Below are positions 1 to 11,800 of a DNA stretch of 64,000 nt, piece by piece; the stretch's first letter is position 1; each line of letters begins with the position of its first letter. The translations under genes were made by a program, and so were the position numbers. The notes beneath the pieces are model-generated. The model did not search any database and was not told the origin of the DNA. It worked only from the letters and a program-made list of their open reading frames with translations. Source of the stretch: Xiphophorus maculatus (Eukaryota > Chordata > Actinopteri > Cyprinodontiformes > Poeciliidae); contig NC_036444.1 in NCBI RefSeq assembly GCF_002775205.1, positions 1,271,501-1,335,500 of the forward strand, in the 5' to 3' direction.

Positions 1-194
1 TTCTCAGCGTTATTTTTCCCTTTGCTGTGTTGCACTGAACTGATATGAGCTACAGCTCCAGGTTTCATTTTGTTAACAGGATTGTTCTACAGCGACATTC
101 AATGAATCGTCTTTTACCCTCCAGCAGTAAATCTCCACATTTAAACAATGACCTGCAACGTTGATTTAACGTCCCTGAATGTCGCATGCTGCAG

Positions 195-3100
195 GTCGGG
201 TTGGCTCCCAGATCGTGATCCCTCACCGCTGTGACCAGTACGACCTCATGTACTTCAGGCCCATGGGTGACCTGGGCCAAATCATCTTCATGGTAAAAAA
301 CTTCTAAACACGCTTACAGGTTTACAGGCAGGATCTTTGGGCCTGAAACTCTGCTGTTTCTGCGTGACAGGAATGGGATGTGAAGAACAAAGAGTCCATC
401 CAACGGGCCATCGAGCACTCCAACGTGGTCATCAATCTGGTGGGCAGGGAGTGGGAAACGAGGTGAGTTAACCTGGAAGAACCAGTAACCGCTCACCTGC
501 ACGTTCCAAATCAAATATGCAACAAGTCGGCAAAACCAGGAACAAGCGGCCAGAGCGGAAATGAAGAAAAATAAAAGCCACCAAATTCTGGGATTTTTGA
601 TTGTTTATTTTTTGCAAACTAGTCTACCGTAATATCTGGACTATAAGCTGCTGCTTTCTGACATGCTTTGAAGAAGCCGCATATTAGACCATGCGCCTCA
701 TAAACGGCTTTTTACCAAGACAAAAGACTGAGCCATGAAAGAGAGGAAAGAGTCTGAGGCCAGGGACGCACAAAGACTGTCAGCACCTGATCACACAAAT
801 ATGTATGGAAAGCCAACAGTGCCACAAAACACAACTTTTACCAAGCGTCTGAATAAACACGGCTGAATAAATGGTATAACTTTAAGCGTTTTTTGCAAAT
901 GACAGAAAAATTCTACAAAATATAAAGAAGAAACATTGATTTCAGAATGTTTTCTTTCTCACTTTTATTCACTATTCAATAATTATCACATGTTGCCTCA
1001 TACCTTCATCCAGGACATTTTAGTGCTTTTTAAATCATTTTCCTCGCCAGTGTTGCTGCTGGACGGTTCCTTCTGTGTTTTTCTGGTCAGAAACGTTTCC
1101 ATTTCGCGCTGCTAAGCTAACTTTAGCAGCAAAGCAGCTTCACGAATTTGACTGGCAGCCAGTTGGGGAAATTTCACTCAAGTAGGAAAAATGATACTTC
1201 ATGATCAAATTAGTCAAGTAAATGTAAAAAGTACAGCGTAGTAAAAATACCCCTTAAAAGTAAATTTACTTGTGAATGTAACTAGTTATTATCCAGCTCT
1301 GTTTAATGGAAACACTGTAAAATTGGATTCTTTCGACATTAGTTGAATATAATCTTTGGAGATGTTGGTATGGTTGCCTCCTGAATGGTTAGGAGCCTTT
1401 TTTATTGTAGTTTTTATTCTTTCATTGTATGAATTGTTTTTCTTTCTTGTAATTTGGGCTTTGAGTCTGTAATGAAATCTATCTGTAAAGTAATTTTTGT
1501 GCTCATTTACTTGAGTTTGTTTGTTTTTCTCGTTTTAAAACCAGAAACTATGGCTTTGAGGACGTTTTCGTCAACATCCCTCAGCAGCTGGCCCGGGCCA
1601 CTAAAGAAGCCGGAATCACAAAGTTCATCCACATGTCGCACCTGAACGCCGACATGAGCAGCCCCTCCAAATACCTGAGGAACAAGGTGAGTCGGCACTT
1701 CCTGCACAAATCAAGCCGGCATGCGGGGCGTGACGCTGATGGCTTGCTCTGCCGCCGCAGGCTGTGGGCGAGGAAGCGGTGAGAGAAGAGTTTCCAGACG
1801 CTGTAATCATAAAGCCGGCCGAGATGTTTGGCAGGGAGGACAGATTCTTCAACTATTTTGCCAGTAAGAAGTTAGTGATGATGGGAATCAGCTCAGCTGT
1901 TTGTGGGTTGATAGAAACTTTCCTGGGATTCTTTCAGATATGCGCTGGTTTGGAAACGCGATTCCTCTAATGGCGCTCGGGAAGAAAACGGTGAAGCAAC
2001 CTGTTTACGTAAGTTTTTAAAGCAAGAAGCTCATTTTTATTTTAATTCTCCTTTACTGCCAGAAAACTGCTGACTTGGCTTTAAGAAGTTAAAGATGTCA
2101 ATTACTATGGTAAATTATATTGTCATTTTAATTTTCCACCAATATAATAATAATGACATATTAATGCAAATACGTCCTAAAGATCAATGTCGATGTCACG
2201 TTTACACCGTGTTCCAAATTATTATGCAAATTAGATTTAAGTGTCATAAAGATAAAATGTTTTATTGTGCTATTAAATGTATAGATGGTATAGTGATGGT
2301 GTCAGGGATTGTTGAATCACTATAGTTAATTTCAGAGAGCTGGTTGATTAGTTTGTCTGCTGAGCTCAATTAAAGAAAATCTACTTTCTGTTAAGATGTT
2401 TTTGATTGAAATAGCTTTTGATTTTAGTACATGTGATCACTTAATGCTGCACATTCAAAGAATGACCGTTTTCTGTTCTTTATAGTCCATAAAATGTTTA
2501 GAAAATCTGCTGTGCATAATAATTTGGAACATTTTGCATTTTGAGTTTTTATTTTTGAAAAAAATCCTGTTCTCTTTGTTCAGTAAAATTTGATTTATAC
2601 TATAATAGTTCATGACTTGAAAATTATACTGACCATCATTTGCATCGAACATTTAGGAGAGAAAATATCACTTGCATAATAATTTGGAACATGGTGTATT
2701 TATAAAACATTTTTAAAAACGGGTTAAACTGCTGCAGAGTTCTGTACAAAGACACAAAAACTATGAAATCACAGCAGAACAAAATGACAAAAACTAAAAC
2801 ATCACAACAGAAAAGTTACAGCATCAGATCCAACAAATAAACTAAAATCAAAAAACTTTAATAAACATTTAGCACTGGAACTGGAAAACATTAAAATATC
2901 ACAAAATCAATCAATCAAAATAACTATAATTACAATTGATTATGAAGTCTGCTGCAAAAATTAGCAATTCATCTTCAACAGGGAAAACAGGCAAAAGCTC
3001 AAACTGCCTACTTTATATAGGAGGCTAAATGTTTATTAATTTCCCAGGTTTTTAACTATATTAAAATAAATAAACTCTCCATCAAACTCATTTTCATTTA

Positions 3101-6100
3101 TCAGGTGGATAATTGATTTATTGCTTCTGATGACAGGCTTACAGATACTGACATTTGTTTGTGCTAATGCATAATTGATTTTATTGATTTAAGTGATGCT
3201 AACTCTTGCCAGCAGGTGGCAGTGTTTCTACACTGCTGCCTCAGACTTAATAGATGAGAAGTAATATTTTATCGATCAATATGGCGAGTAAAAAGCTCAG
3301 GCTTTAAGTTCTTTACAGAATAAAAATGTTTAAAATCTAATTTTCTACATGTAGATTTTGGAAGCAGTTTAATGAGGAAAAAATATCCCAAAAGTATCTC
3401 CACAAAATCATTGATTTTGACTGAAAAATGATCACAGAAATAAACGGTGGGTTTCTTCCTCAGGTGGTGGACGTTGCCAAGGCAATCGTCAACGCGGTGA
3501 GGGACCCAGACGCCAACGGGAAGACCTTCGCCCTCGTTGGGTAACATAAACAATCTCTAATATGTTCAGCAACGCACCAAAATTGCATTTATGTAAAATT
3601 TGCATTTTTGTTCATTATTTGTTGCTTGTATTGTTTTATATGGGTTTTGGGGGAAATGTGCCTTTGGCGTTTATTTGGTTCCGTAGTTCTGGTTCAGATT
3701 CTCAGAACCATTTTGAAGAAATTCTGCTGCATTAGCTGATGTTTTGTTTGGTTCAGGAACTAAAGTGAAAGCAGATATTAGTATTTAAGTAATTTTTTTG
3801 TGATTTATGTTGATCTTAAATTTAACTCTCTGAACGTTGCAGAGTCTCTGATGTGGGATGAAATATGACGTTCTGCAAAAGTTTTCATATATCCTGAATT
3901 TTTCACTTTTTGTCATTTTAAAACCACAAACTTCAGTTTATTTTTGGCAAACGTGAAAAACGAAGCTCTGCTCAGATCAGATCAAAATGAAGGTTTTGCT
4001 ACAGAAATTATTCAGTAAATGTGACAACAAGTGGAAATATTCTTGGGTATGAAAATCATACTGAAATAATTTATGTCCAATAATTCAGCACATAAGCAGA
4101 AGCTCCATCAACTCAGATTTAAATCCAGATTTATGATTTCTTCATTGTTTCATTTTAGAGGAGTAATAAAGAAATAATAATACATAAAATTGATGAGGCA
4201 GTTCTTCTGGTCTAAATTAATTTTAAATGAACAGAAAGTAATTCTGCTGTTGACTGAAAACAAGTTTAACCTGATATGAAGGTTTCCTTTTATACAACCA
4301 CTCTATGGCAGGCAGTTTAGCATAAAATCGGTTTTATTTTACTGAATGATGATTTAAGATTTCTGCATTTATATTCTGACTAGTAAGAGGAAAAATTGAA
4401 AAACAGTCTAAATTTACAAAAAAAAATCCTGATATCTAATTTATTTGGAGAAAATTAATTTTTAGTTGTCAAAATTATAGTTCCATATATCTTTGTTAGT
4501 TTTGACAAGTTGTTGCACAAGTTGAATTGTATATATCTTCCATCTAAAATACATTTAATATATCTTTAATTTTAAATGTACTTTATCTTTATAATTTAAT
4601 TATCTGAAATATGTTTCAGATAGTCAGTAATTCTTTGCAGGCATCTTGAATTGAAGCCACTGTAGATCCTAATGGTAAATCTGATGTCATGTATAGTCAG
4701 AATATAATCAGAGAAGCAAATTTTTCAGTGGTTAGTGATTCAATTCTGATTTTTAGGGTCACAATTTGATTCAGAAACTATTTTTAATTTAGAGCTATCT
4801 ATAACTAACATTTATAACTACTGTATATTGTAAACTGTAAAACAGCTGAAACACTGACTTCTTTTAAATCTCAACTGAAAACCCGCCTGTTTAGAATTGT
4901 ATTTGAAATGTAATCAATTACAAATTTATTGATGGAACTTGACTTAATGATTGATTCTATATTGCATTGTGATTCTGTGTTTGTAATGATGTAAAGCACT
5001 TTGATGTCTTGCTGCTGAAATGTGCTACACAAATAAAATTTGATTGATTGATTGATAAACCAATTTTTCTATTCAAACGGTGTAGAGATTCTGTGAAGAG
5101 GGAACGAATGTAAACACATAGAAAATGTATTTAAAACAATTCTATGATTCCATCAGTTTATATTTAAACAAAACTAAATTTGTGCATAAAACTGTAATTT
5201 AACCAGCATTAGGTTAGCTTAAATAAAAAAATATACAATAATTATTAAAAATACATTCTGTGGTAATGCAATATGCAAATAGGAGTGTGTATTCTGAACA
5301 CATTTTAAAATACTTTGACTAGAGAAATTGTGATTCTCTAGTCATAAACTCATTTCATGAATCTGTAACACAAGTGATGCTGATTTTGTGTTAAATCGGT
5401 TTGCCGTAGAGGCTGTTTTGCAGCTGATTCTTGTTACCTGCCTGTTTGACCTGCAGGCCGAACCGATACCTGCTACACGACCTGGTGGAGTACGTGTACG
5501 GCGTGGCGCACCGGCCCTTCGTGCCCTACCCTCTGCCGCGCCCGCTCTACCAGTAAGCATCCTCATTCTCCTGTTTGTTTTGTCTCACTGATCAGAACAA
5601 AGGCTGACATGAAAGCATGAATGTCTTCATTGTTGATGAACTCTGCTGCTGTTAGCGACTGACGTAGCGACTGCTGTCTGCTTTCAGCCTGGTTGCCAGG
5701 ATTTTTGCCATGAACCCGTTTGAACCCTGGACGACCCCTGACAAAATCGACAGGGTGAGACGATGAAGATGTTTAAACTCAAAGTTTAAGTTGTTTTTTT
5801 TCTCTCATTTAAATCAGTCTTCCTCCAACTGTGGTCCCCCAGCAGTATGTTTGCACTATACTGCATGTAAATAACCATTTATTTGCCGTGACATGAGCTC
5901 AAAATGCAACAATTAGCTTACTAAAGGATTGTGTTTAAAAATAATAATGAATAAGTAGCTTAAAACTAGATCACTCCAAAGAATAGCTGAAGATACTGAT
6001 GAGAAGAAAACAACACCAGGAATACTTATGGACACGTTGCATGTTGTTGTTTACATCCGGGGATTTTGTGCCTGGGCTCAACGCTGGAGGCAAAACCAGA

Positions 6101-7189
6101 TTCTTTATACGGCGCTGCGGCTGCAGAACCTTAACTAAAGAAACCTGGAGATGTTATTAATTCAGGGCAGCAAAGGGAAAATAATGCAGGAAAACAGGTG
6201 AACAACACAAAGCCACTTTTTTCTTCCTCTGTCAGCCACGCTATACCGACCTGTTGCCTTAGCAACTGACTGACAACAGCTCCACTAGTGTATCAGGATT
6301 AAACAACAAAAAACACTTCATTTTCCACAAAAAGAACAGAACATTCAGTCCGTTTTATGTTTTTAGACTTTATGTATATTTTGTGATTATTAATAAGTGA
6401 TAGTGATAGATTAGCTGCTGCTGCTGTTAGCTAAGCTAACACAGGGTGGTTGATTAGTTAATTTAAACACTTGCTCTAGTCAGTGTTTTGGTCGCCATTT
6501 TACATTTTTTTAACTTAACCGAAACGCAGAGAATTCCACAGCACATCTACATGTTAAGGTTGTCATAGTCAAGCTAGCATAACTGACCTACTGCCCTCTT
6601 CTTGGTTAATTTTTTTCTTAATTAAAACTTTTTTCTGACATTGTTGTCTAGTTGTCATGGTGTTGACAACTAGTAGAAAAGCACTGCGTCCCTTTATGTT
6701 TCATTTCAGGCGTGTATTTAAGAATTAACGTATTATGTTGACAACTTGACAGCTAAAACCGATGCTAGTCATCGTCAGCTAGCAGATTTTTGCCCCCCAG
6801 CAGGGAGACGGGGTGGGATTTGTTCAGGTGACGTCACGCTGCAACATGTCCGTCTGATTGGAGGAAGACATCAATAAGAGACTTAAGAGACTAATGTTTT
6901 CATTCAGGTGATATTGTGTTATTTTTAGTTAGGAGGTTTGTGAGTGTTTAAATGAAGAGGTCTGAGAAACACAGGTCTACATCTTTAGTAAGCAGAATGC
7001 TCTTTGGTTTCCGTCCAGTTTCACACGACAGACATGAAATATCCTGGACTTCCTGGTCTGGAGGATCTGGGCATCACGGCTTCCTCTGTGGAGCAGAAGG
7101 CGATCGAGATCCTGCGCCGCCACCGCCGCTTCCGTTACCTGGAGGCCGATCTGGACGAGACCAAGCCGGCCAAGACGGTCAACTACTGA
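195..7189 (+). CDS. ndufa9: NADH:ubiquinone oxidoreductase subunit A9, 3' part (9 coding exons)
   Basis: This is an accessory subunit of mitochondrial complex I, with an SDR-like NAD(P)-binding fold, near the quinone module on the matrix side. Exons: 195-292, 371-462, 1545-1686, 1761-1863, 1938-2008, 3464-3540, 5457-5552, 5688-5754, 7019-7189 (stop TGA). All junctions are AG/GT and the phases agree, giving 304 residues. The translation follows the vertebrate protein closely: [68 protein letters not shown] and the C-terminus PAKTVNY. The first visible exon enters in phase 1 at GRVGSQ, so the targeting peptide and the glycine-rich nucleotide loop (roughly 75 residues) lie before the window. No frameshift or stop was found, so the gene looks intact. 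The family identity is seen in the sequence; the missing length is inferred from the human protein. Confidence 0.96.
2204..2697. mobile_element. Nonautonomous DNA transposon with about 26-bp terminal inverted repeats
   Basis: It lies in the 2009-3463 intron of ndufa9. The left end contains gttccaaattattatgcaa (2211-2229), and the right end carries its reverse complement (2673-2691). The full inverted termini are about 26 bases with one mismatch. A further internal copy of the motif occurs near 2515-2530. There is no transposase-length ORF. The superfamily was not determined because the target duplication is unclear. Confidence 0.7.
2840..2990 (-). repeat. Fragment of hAT-like MITE family
   Basis: The segment 'ataaacatttagcactgga' followed by a run of aaaca/aaata matches the same part of copies near 59465-59700 and 63665-64000, and in opposite orientation near 42480-42800 and 47850-48095. 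It is a degenerate fragment inside an ndufa9 intron. Confidence 0.5.
3541..4847. other. ndufa9: ndufa9 intron, AT-rich, no gene seen
   Basis: This intronic stretch has no ORF with recognisable similarity, no clear terminal repeats and no RNA gene that I could identify. Confidence 0.6.
4848..5056 (+). repeat. 3' end of a retroelement-type repeat with GATT tail
   Basis: The segment runs from 'ctgaaaacccgcctgttt' through 'gtaaagcactttgatgtc' and 'gaaatgtgctacacaaat' to a (TTGA/GATT)n tail. The same 3' end appears at 19104-19272 and, inverted, at 52550-52860. This resembles the 3' tail of an abundant fish non-LTR element; the exact family was not resolved. Confidence 0.6.
5755..7018. other. ndufa9: Last ndufa9 intron, nothing definite
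   Basis: It is AT-rich with small poly-T runs and a GC-richer patch near 6780-6850. No coding or repeat structure could be supported. Confidence 0.5.
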
Positions 7190-7247
7190 GCCACGGCGCC
7201 AAGGCTCGCCTCGTAATTCAGCTTCCTTCAGCGGTATTCTGTACATA

Positions 7248-7253
7248 AATAAA
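7248..7253 (+). promoter_or_regulatory. ndufa9: ndufa9 poly(A) signal AATAAA
   Basis: A canonical AATAAA lies 59 bases after the ndufa9 stop codon. This implies a very short 3' UTR ending near 7270. No other AATAAA lies between the stop and this site. Confidence 0.75.
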
Positions 7254-8896
7254 GAACTATCCTCACTGGGTGTTTCTGCTTCATCACTATAATTCACCTG
7301 GACACGTAACTCTGGTTTTTGATTAATAACTTTTGCAGAATTACAAAATTTCACATGAATTCGATTCACAATTAACACAAAGGCTTTTTCAAAATCTATA
7401 AAAGATTTAAAATGAGACTTTCCTTCTTGTTTCCTGGCATTAAAGCTGCAGTGAGTAACTTTTATGATAAAAGTGTTTTTACATATTTATTAAATGTTCT
7501 GAGGCAGATAATCTGAGAAGATTGATCTCTTGAGCTGCTATTGCTCTCTAAAGAATTTAACTGACCAAAAAAGCTGTCAGGAGGCGGGTCTTTACGCTGC
7601 CAATCAATCTCATGTAATCGTTGCCAAATGTGCTAATGACAGAGAAACGACTTACCGTTACAGGAAAACTTTTATCTGTCGTCATCTGTGGCTATGCTAA
7701 CTAGCCTGGCAGATTCTTCTATCAGGAAGATGCAAGCAGAAAGGGGGGAGCAGCAGGTATTCAAGCATGATTGACAGCGCTAAGACCGGCCTCTTGGTTT
7801 TGATTGGTTGGGTTTAGTTAGCACTGGGTGCACACAGAGGAACTTGATTTTGTCTCATACATGGTGACATTTTCAACAAATATGTAAATATTTTTTTTTA
7901 TTAAAGTTACGTACTGCAGCTTTAACTACTGTAGTTAAAGAACATGTACGATAAAATCCTGATCTGTTCCTCTGCCAATAAATGACAAGATTCTGAATAG
8001 TTAAACCTATAATTAATATCCCTGGAATAAAATTCATAAACCAACTAAGGAGACTGATGATCGTTACTCAGATCTTTATAATTAGTTTCATTAAAGATTT
8101 TTGCCCATTTTGATTGAAATTCTGTTAAAATAGAGTAACAAAAATATAAGATATAATTAGAAACAAACCAGGTTGTTTTTACTCGCATTAGATTAATTAT
8201 CATCTCTAATGGTTTTTCTAAAGTTTCATTTGTCAAAAGCCATATTAATTTCATTCTCTGTAATATGAAAGTTTAAATACAAATTTAAAAAACTCAGTGA
8301 CATGAAAGTTTTGATCGTGTAAAACCAGTTTTTCATAATAATATTCGCTCATCAAAAACATCTGGAGCGTTTCTGTGATTCTTTCATCCATGTTTGAGAA
8401 ATCCTTTAATCTCCATGGCAACCATTTGGAAACAAAAATTACAGGTATTTGTTCATATGAGACGTTTGTCTTTAACTGAACATTTTAAAGCTGCAAACAT
8501 TGTTTATATATAATGTCATTTTAATCATAATTTGTCCTGTATTGTGTTAATGTGTCTCGGCTTTTTAAATATCTGTTTTTTCATCCTGGAAGAGCAGAAC
8601 TAATCGAGAAACATGGAATCATGTAAATACAGACTTTACTCTAAACCCATAAAACAGTTATGAGTCACATTTTGAGAACATTAAATCTCAGTCCAGGCTT
8701 TTACAGTTGCTAATTTTCCCATTTACTGGTTTGGTTGGCAGAATGTAAACAACTCACTGAAAGTCCATCTGCAAGTTAATATTATCTTTCAGATAAGACG
8801 CGTTTTATGGTCTGAACTGGAGCTGTGCGGCTGAGGAGTTCCTGCATGGTGGCCAGAACAGAACGACTCTGACTTGATTTTTCATCTGCAGCAGCT
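7254..8896. other. Intergenic region between ndufa9 and first galnt8 copy
   Basis: It holds a TTAA-ended MITE (7440-7925) and, near 8330-8410, a fragment of the repeat also found at 31735 and 42830 (shared 'ctccatggcaacca'). A strong acceptor-like tract (ttttcatctgcag) ends 5 bases before the galnt8 ATG at 8897. The real promoter and a noncoding first exon may therefore lie within this gap or upstream. No further gene was recognised. Confidence 0.6.
7440..7925. mobile_element. TTAA-ended MITE, copy 1
   Basis: It begins TTAAAGCTGCAGTGAGTAAC and ends with the inverse CTGCAGCTTTAA, and it has no coding capacity. Four more copies lie in this window (9108-9618, 39403-40143, 40537-41248, 60765-62521). 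TTAA at both ends suggests a piggyBac-type target, but this is inference. Confidence 0.8.
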
Positions 8897-11800
8897 ATGA
8901 GGGCTTATTTTAGAGTAGGAGTGATTGGAGCTTTTTTATTCTTCGTGTATCTAATTATCTTCATGACTGGGTGGTGGAGAGAAGAAAAACCGCGTCAGAA
9001 ACACGTCACAAACCAGGAAGCCATGAACCGAAAACTGGACAGGATTCAAGAGAGCCTAAACAAGCTGGGTGAGAAAAGATTTTAATTATTTAACAGAGTT
9101 CAGTCAGTTAAAGCTGCAGTGAGTAACTTTTATAAAAAGATTTTTATTTTACATATTTATTAAAACTGTCACCATGTAGTGGCAGTTTGCTGTGAGACAG
9201 ATAATCTGTTCCTCGGCTTTCTCCCAGCACTAACCAGAAACAACCAATCAGAGCCAGGAGGCGGGTCTTAGTGTTGTCAATCACTCTTTTTCTGTTGCGA
9301 AGGTTAAGGCTAGTTTAGCATAGCCACCAATGACAGCAGATAAATGGCTTTTGTAAAAGTGAGTTGTTTCTCTGCCAGTAGCACATTTAGCAGCCAGTAC
9401 ATGAGCTTAATTGACAGCACTAAGACCCGCCTCCTGGCTCTGATTGGTTGTTTTTGGTTCATTTCTTCAGATGGCAGTAGCAGATCGGGGAGGAGGTGGA
9501 GGAGATCAATATTTTCACAGATTATTTGTCTCATGACAAACTGTCACAACATGGCAACAGTTTTAACAAATATATATATAAACATATATTTTATTAAAGT
9601 CACATTCTGCAGCTTTAAAGAGTAAATCCGCAAAGCTCCTTTCTTTGTATTTGCTCCCACTTGGTTTATGCTTAGAAAACATTGCGGTTACTGCCTGACT
9701 TCCCTCTAAAGGAAAACGGTGCATACCTTCTGCTGTCTCTGAAATTAAATTATTGTTTTAAATTTTCCCCAAAAAGCAAATCTACTAGAGAAACCTGAAA
9801 AGAAAAGCTCACCAGAAGAACTTTCTCCAAATGAAAACCAAAAAGAGCCCAAAAAGGCGGCGCAGAAGTTGTACCCAAACTCTGAGCTGTTTGTGAAGTG
9901 GGGCGACGGCCTGTCAGAGGAGCAGCAGAAGGAGGCCGAAGCTCTTTTTCAGATTTATGGCTACAACGCTTTCCTCAGCAACCAGATCGCTCTCAACCGG
10001 GAACTTCCTGACATGAGAGATCCCAGGTAAGAGTCGCTGAAAACAACAAACGATGACACATTTCCTGCTGGAGTCACGGATCTTCTCCAACCAAACACGC
10101 AGATGTCTGAAGAAGAAATACCCCAGCGCCCTGCCCAGCGTCAGCGTGGTGCTGATCTACGTTAACGAGGCGCTCTCTGTGATTAAGAGGGCGGTGCGAA
10201 GCGTCATCACCAACACGCCTCAACGCCTGCTGAGGGAAATCATCCTGGTGGACGACCACAGCACCTACAGTGAGCCCAGTCCAACTTCAGACTTTTTAAA
10301 GTCAAGTTCACAGACAAATGTTTAAGCTTGTATTTCTTGAGATGTTTGAGGCACAGCATCTGAATGAGATCTGGGCTTTGACTAGGCCCTGGGTTTTTCC
10401 CAGCCAGTTCTCTGTGGATCTACTGGAACGTTTTGGGTCATCGTCATGTTGCAGGGCTCAGTTCTGCTCCAGATTTTCTTTTTTTTTTTTTTTTTAATAG
10501 TCTCATGTTTTCCTCCGATAGAGGGTAAAACTCATGGTGGTTCTGCTGCAGTAAATCACCCCACAGCATGACGCTGCCACCTCAGCATTCTCAGGCCTGG
10601 TTCACACATAGCTGAATATCTGGGAAAACAAAAACATTTTATTTGCTTTTGCATTTCATCCACTTGAAAACTCTGCTTAATATCGACAAAAATGATTTTC
10701 TATATAAACTCAAAGTGAAGATTTGAGAAAATTCTATATTTGGGATCTTTGACCAATAATGCGCCAGTAAATCCACAGACTTGCTTTGGCACAATTCCCA
10801 ATGGATATTGTTTTGTGTTTTATTATGGTTATATCGTAATACGCTGTTTAAACTTCTGTATCTGTCCATAAATGAACCGCCATGTTTAGTTCCAAACAGA
10901 ACGTTGTTGTTATTTTGAAGCAATCTGATTGGCTGACAGGTTTTATCTAAGCGCTACACTGCCCCCTATAGGCTGGCATGTTTAAAGCAACGGTCAGTGG
11001 TGTATCTGGTTTCATGTGGAAAGTTTTCTGAAACTAATCCCATGTGTAAGATTTTTTTTTTTTTTTTATGTGGTTTAGGAATTAGCTTTGCAGAGCTTTT
11101 GGTCTCATTCAGTATCAAACATCTTCTCCTTCTGAGCTTTATTAAATATTTAGTGTAGTGGTGATTGTTTGCCAAACCAAACATCCAATAAAAGTTCCAT
11201 CAAGCCACTACTGAGGCACTGGGGTCAAGTTTCTGTACGCAGGCAAAAGAAGGTTCAATGTCCAAACATGTTGGTGTGGATGATTTATTTTCCTATTTCA
11301 ACAAACGATTACAGAGTTCAAACTTTCCTTTGTTCTCATGCTGCCTCTCTTGCTCTGGTAGAAACCAAAGGCCCCAAACCCAAATGCCTGCTGGTCCTTT
11401 ACCAGGCCCCTACACTGATAGAAAGTGGACTGACCCGCATTACTTCCTGTCTTAAAAATAATAAAACAAAAAATAAATAAAATCAACAATTTTTAACCTG
11501 TAAATAAACTCTGTAAATAATACAAAAATATAAATTTAAGAATAAACTAACAAAATTCAAACTACTGCAGCTACAATCTTCCCTCTGGATGTAAGCTGCA
11601 CTTCAACAGTCACCAGCACCAAACTACATTTCTGAGATTAAAATCTCTTTCGAAATGTAAGGATGTTATTGTGTACAGAAGATGTTTTAGGTCAGAGGCT
11701 TTAGGGATTAACAGACTAACAAAATGCTGAAATGTCAAAGAAAAGCAAACAGTACTGCTTCCCGTTCTGCTGACTCAGGAATGTGTTTTCAGACAATCTT

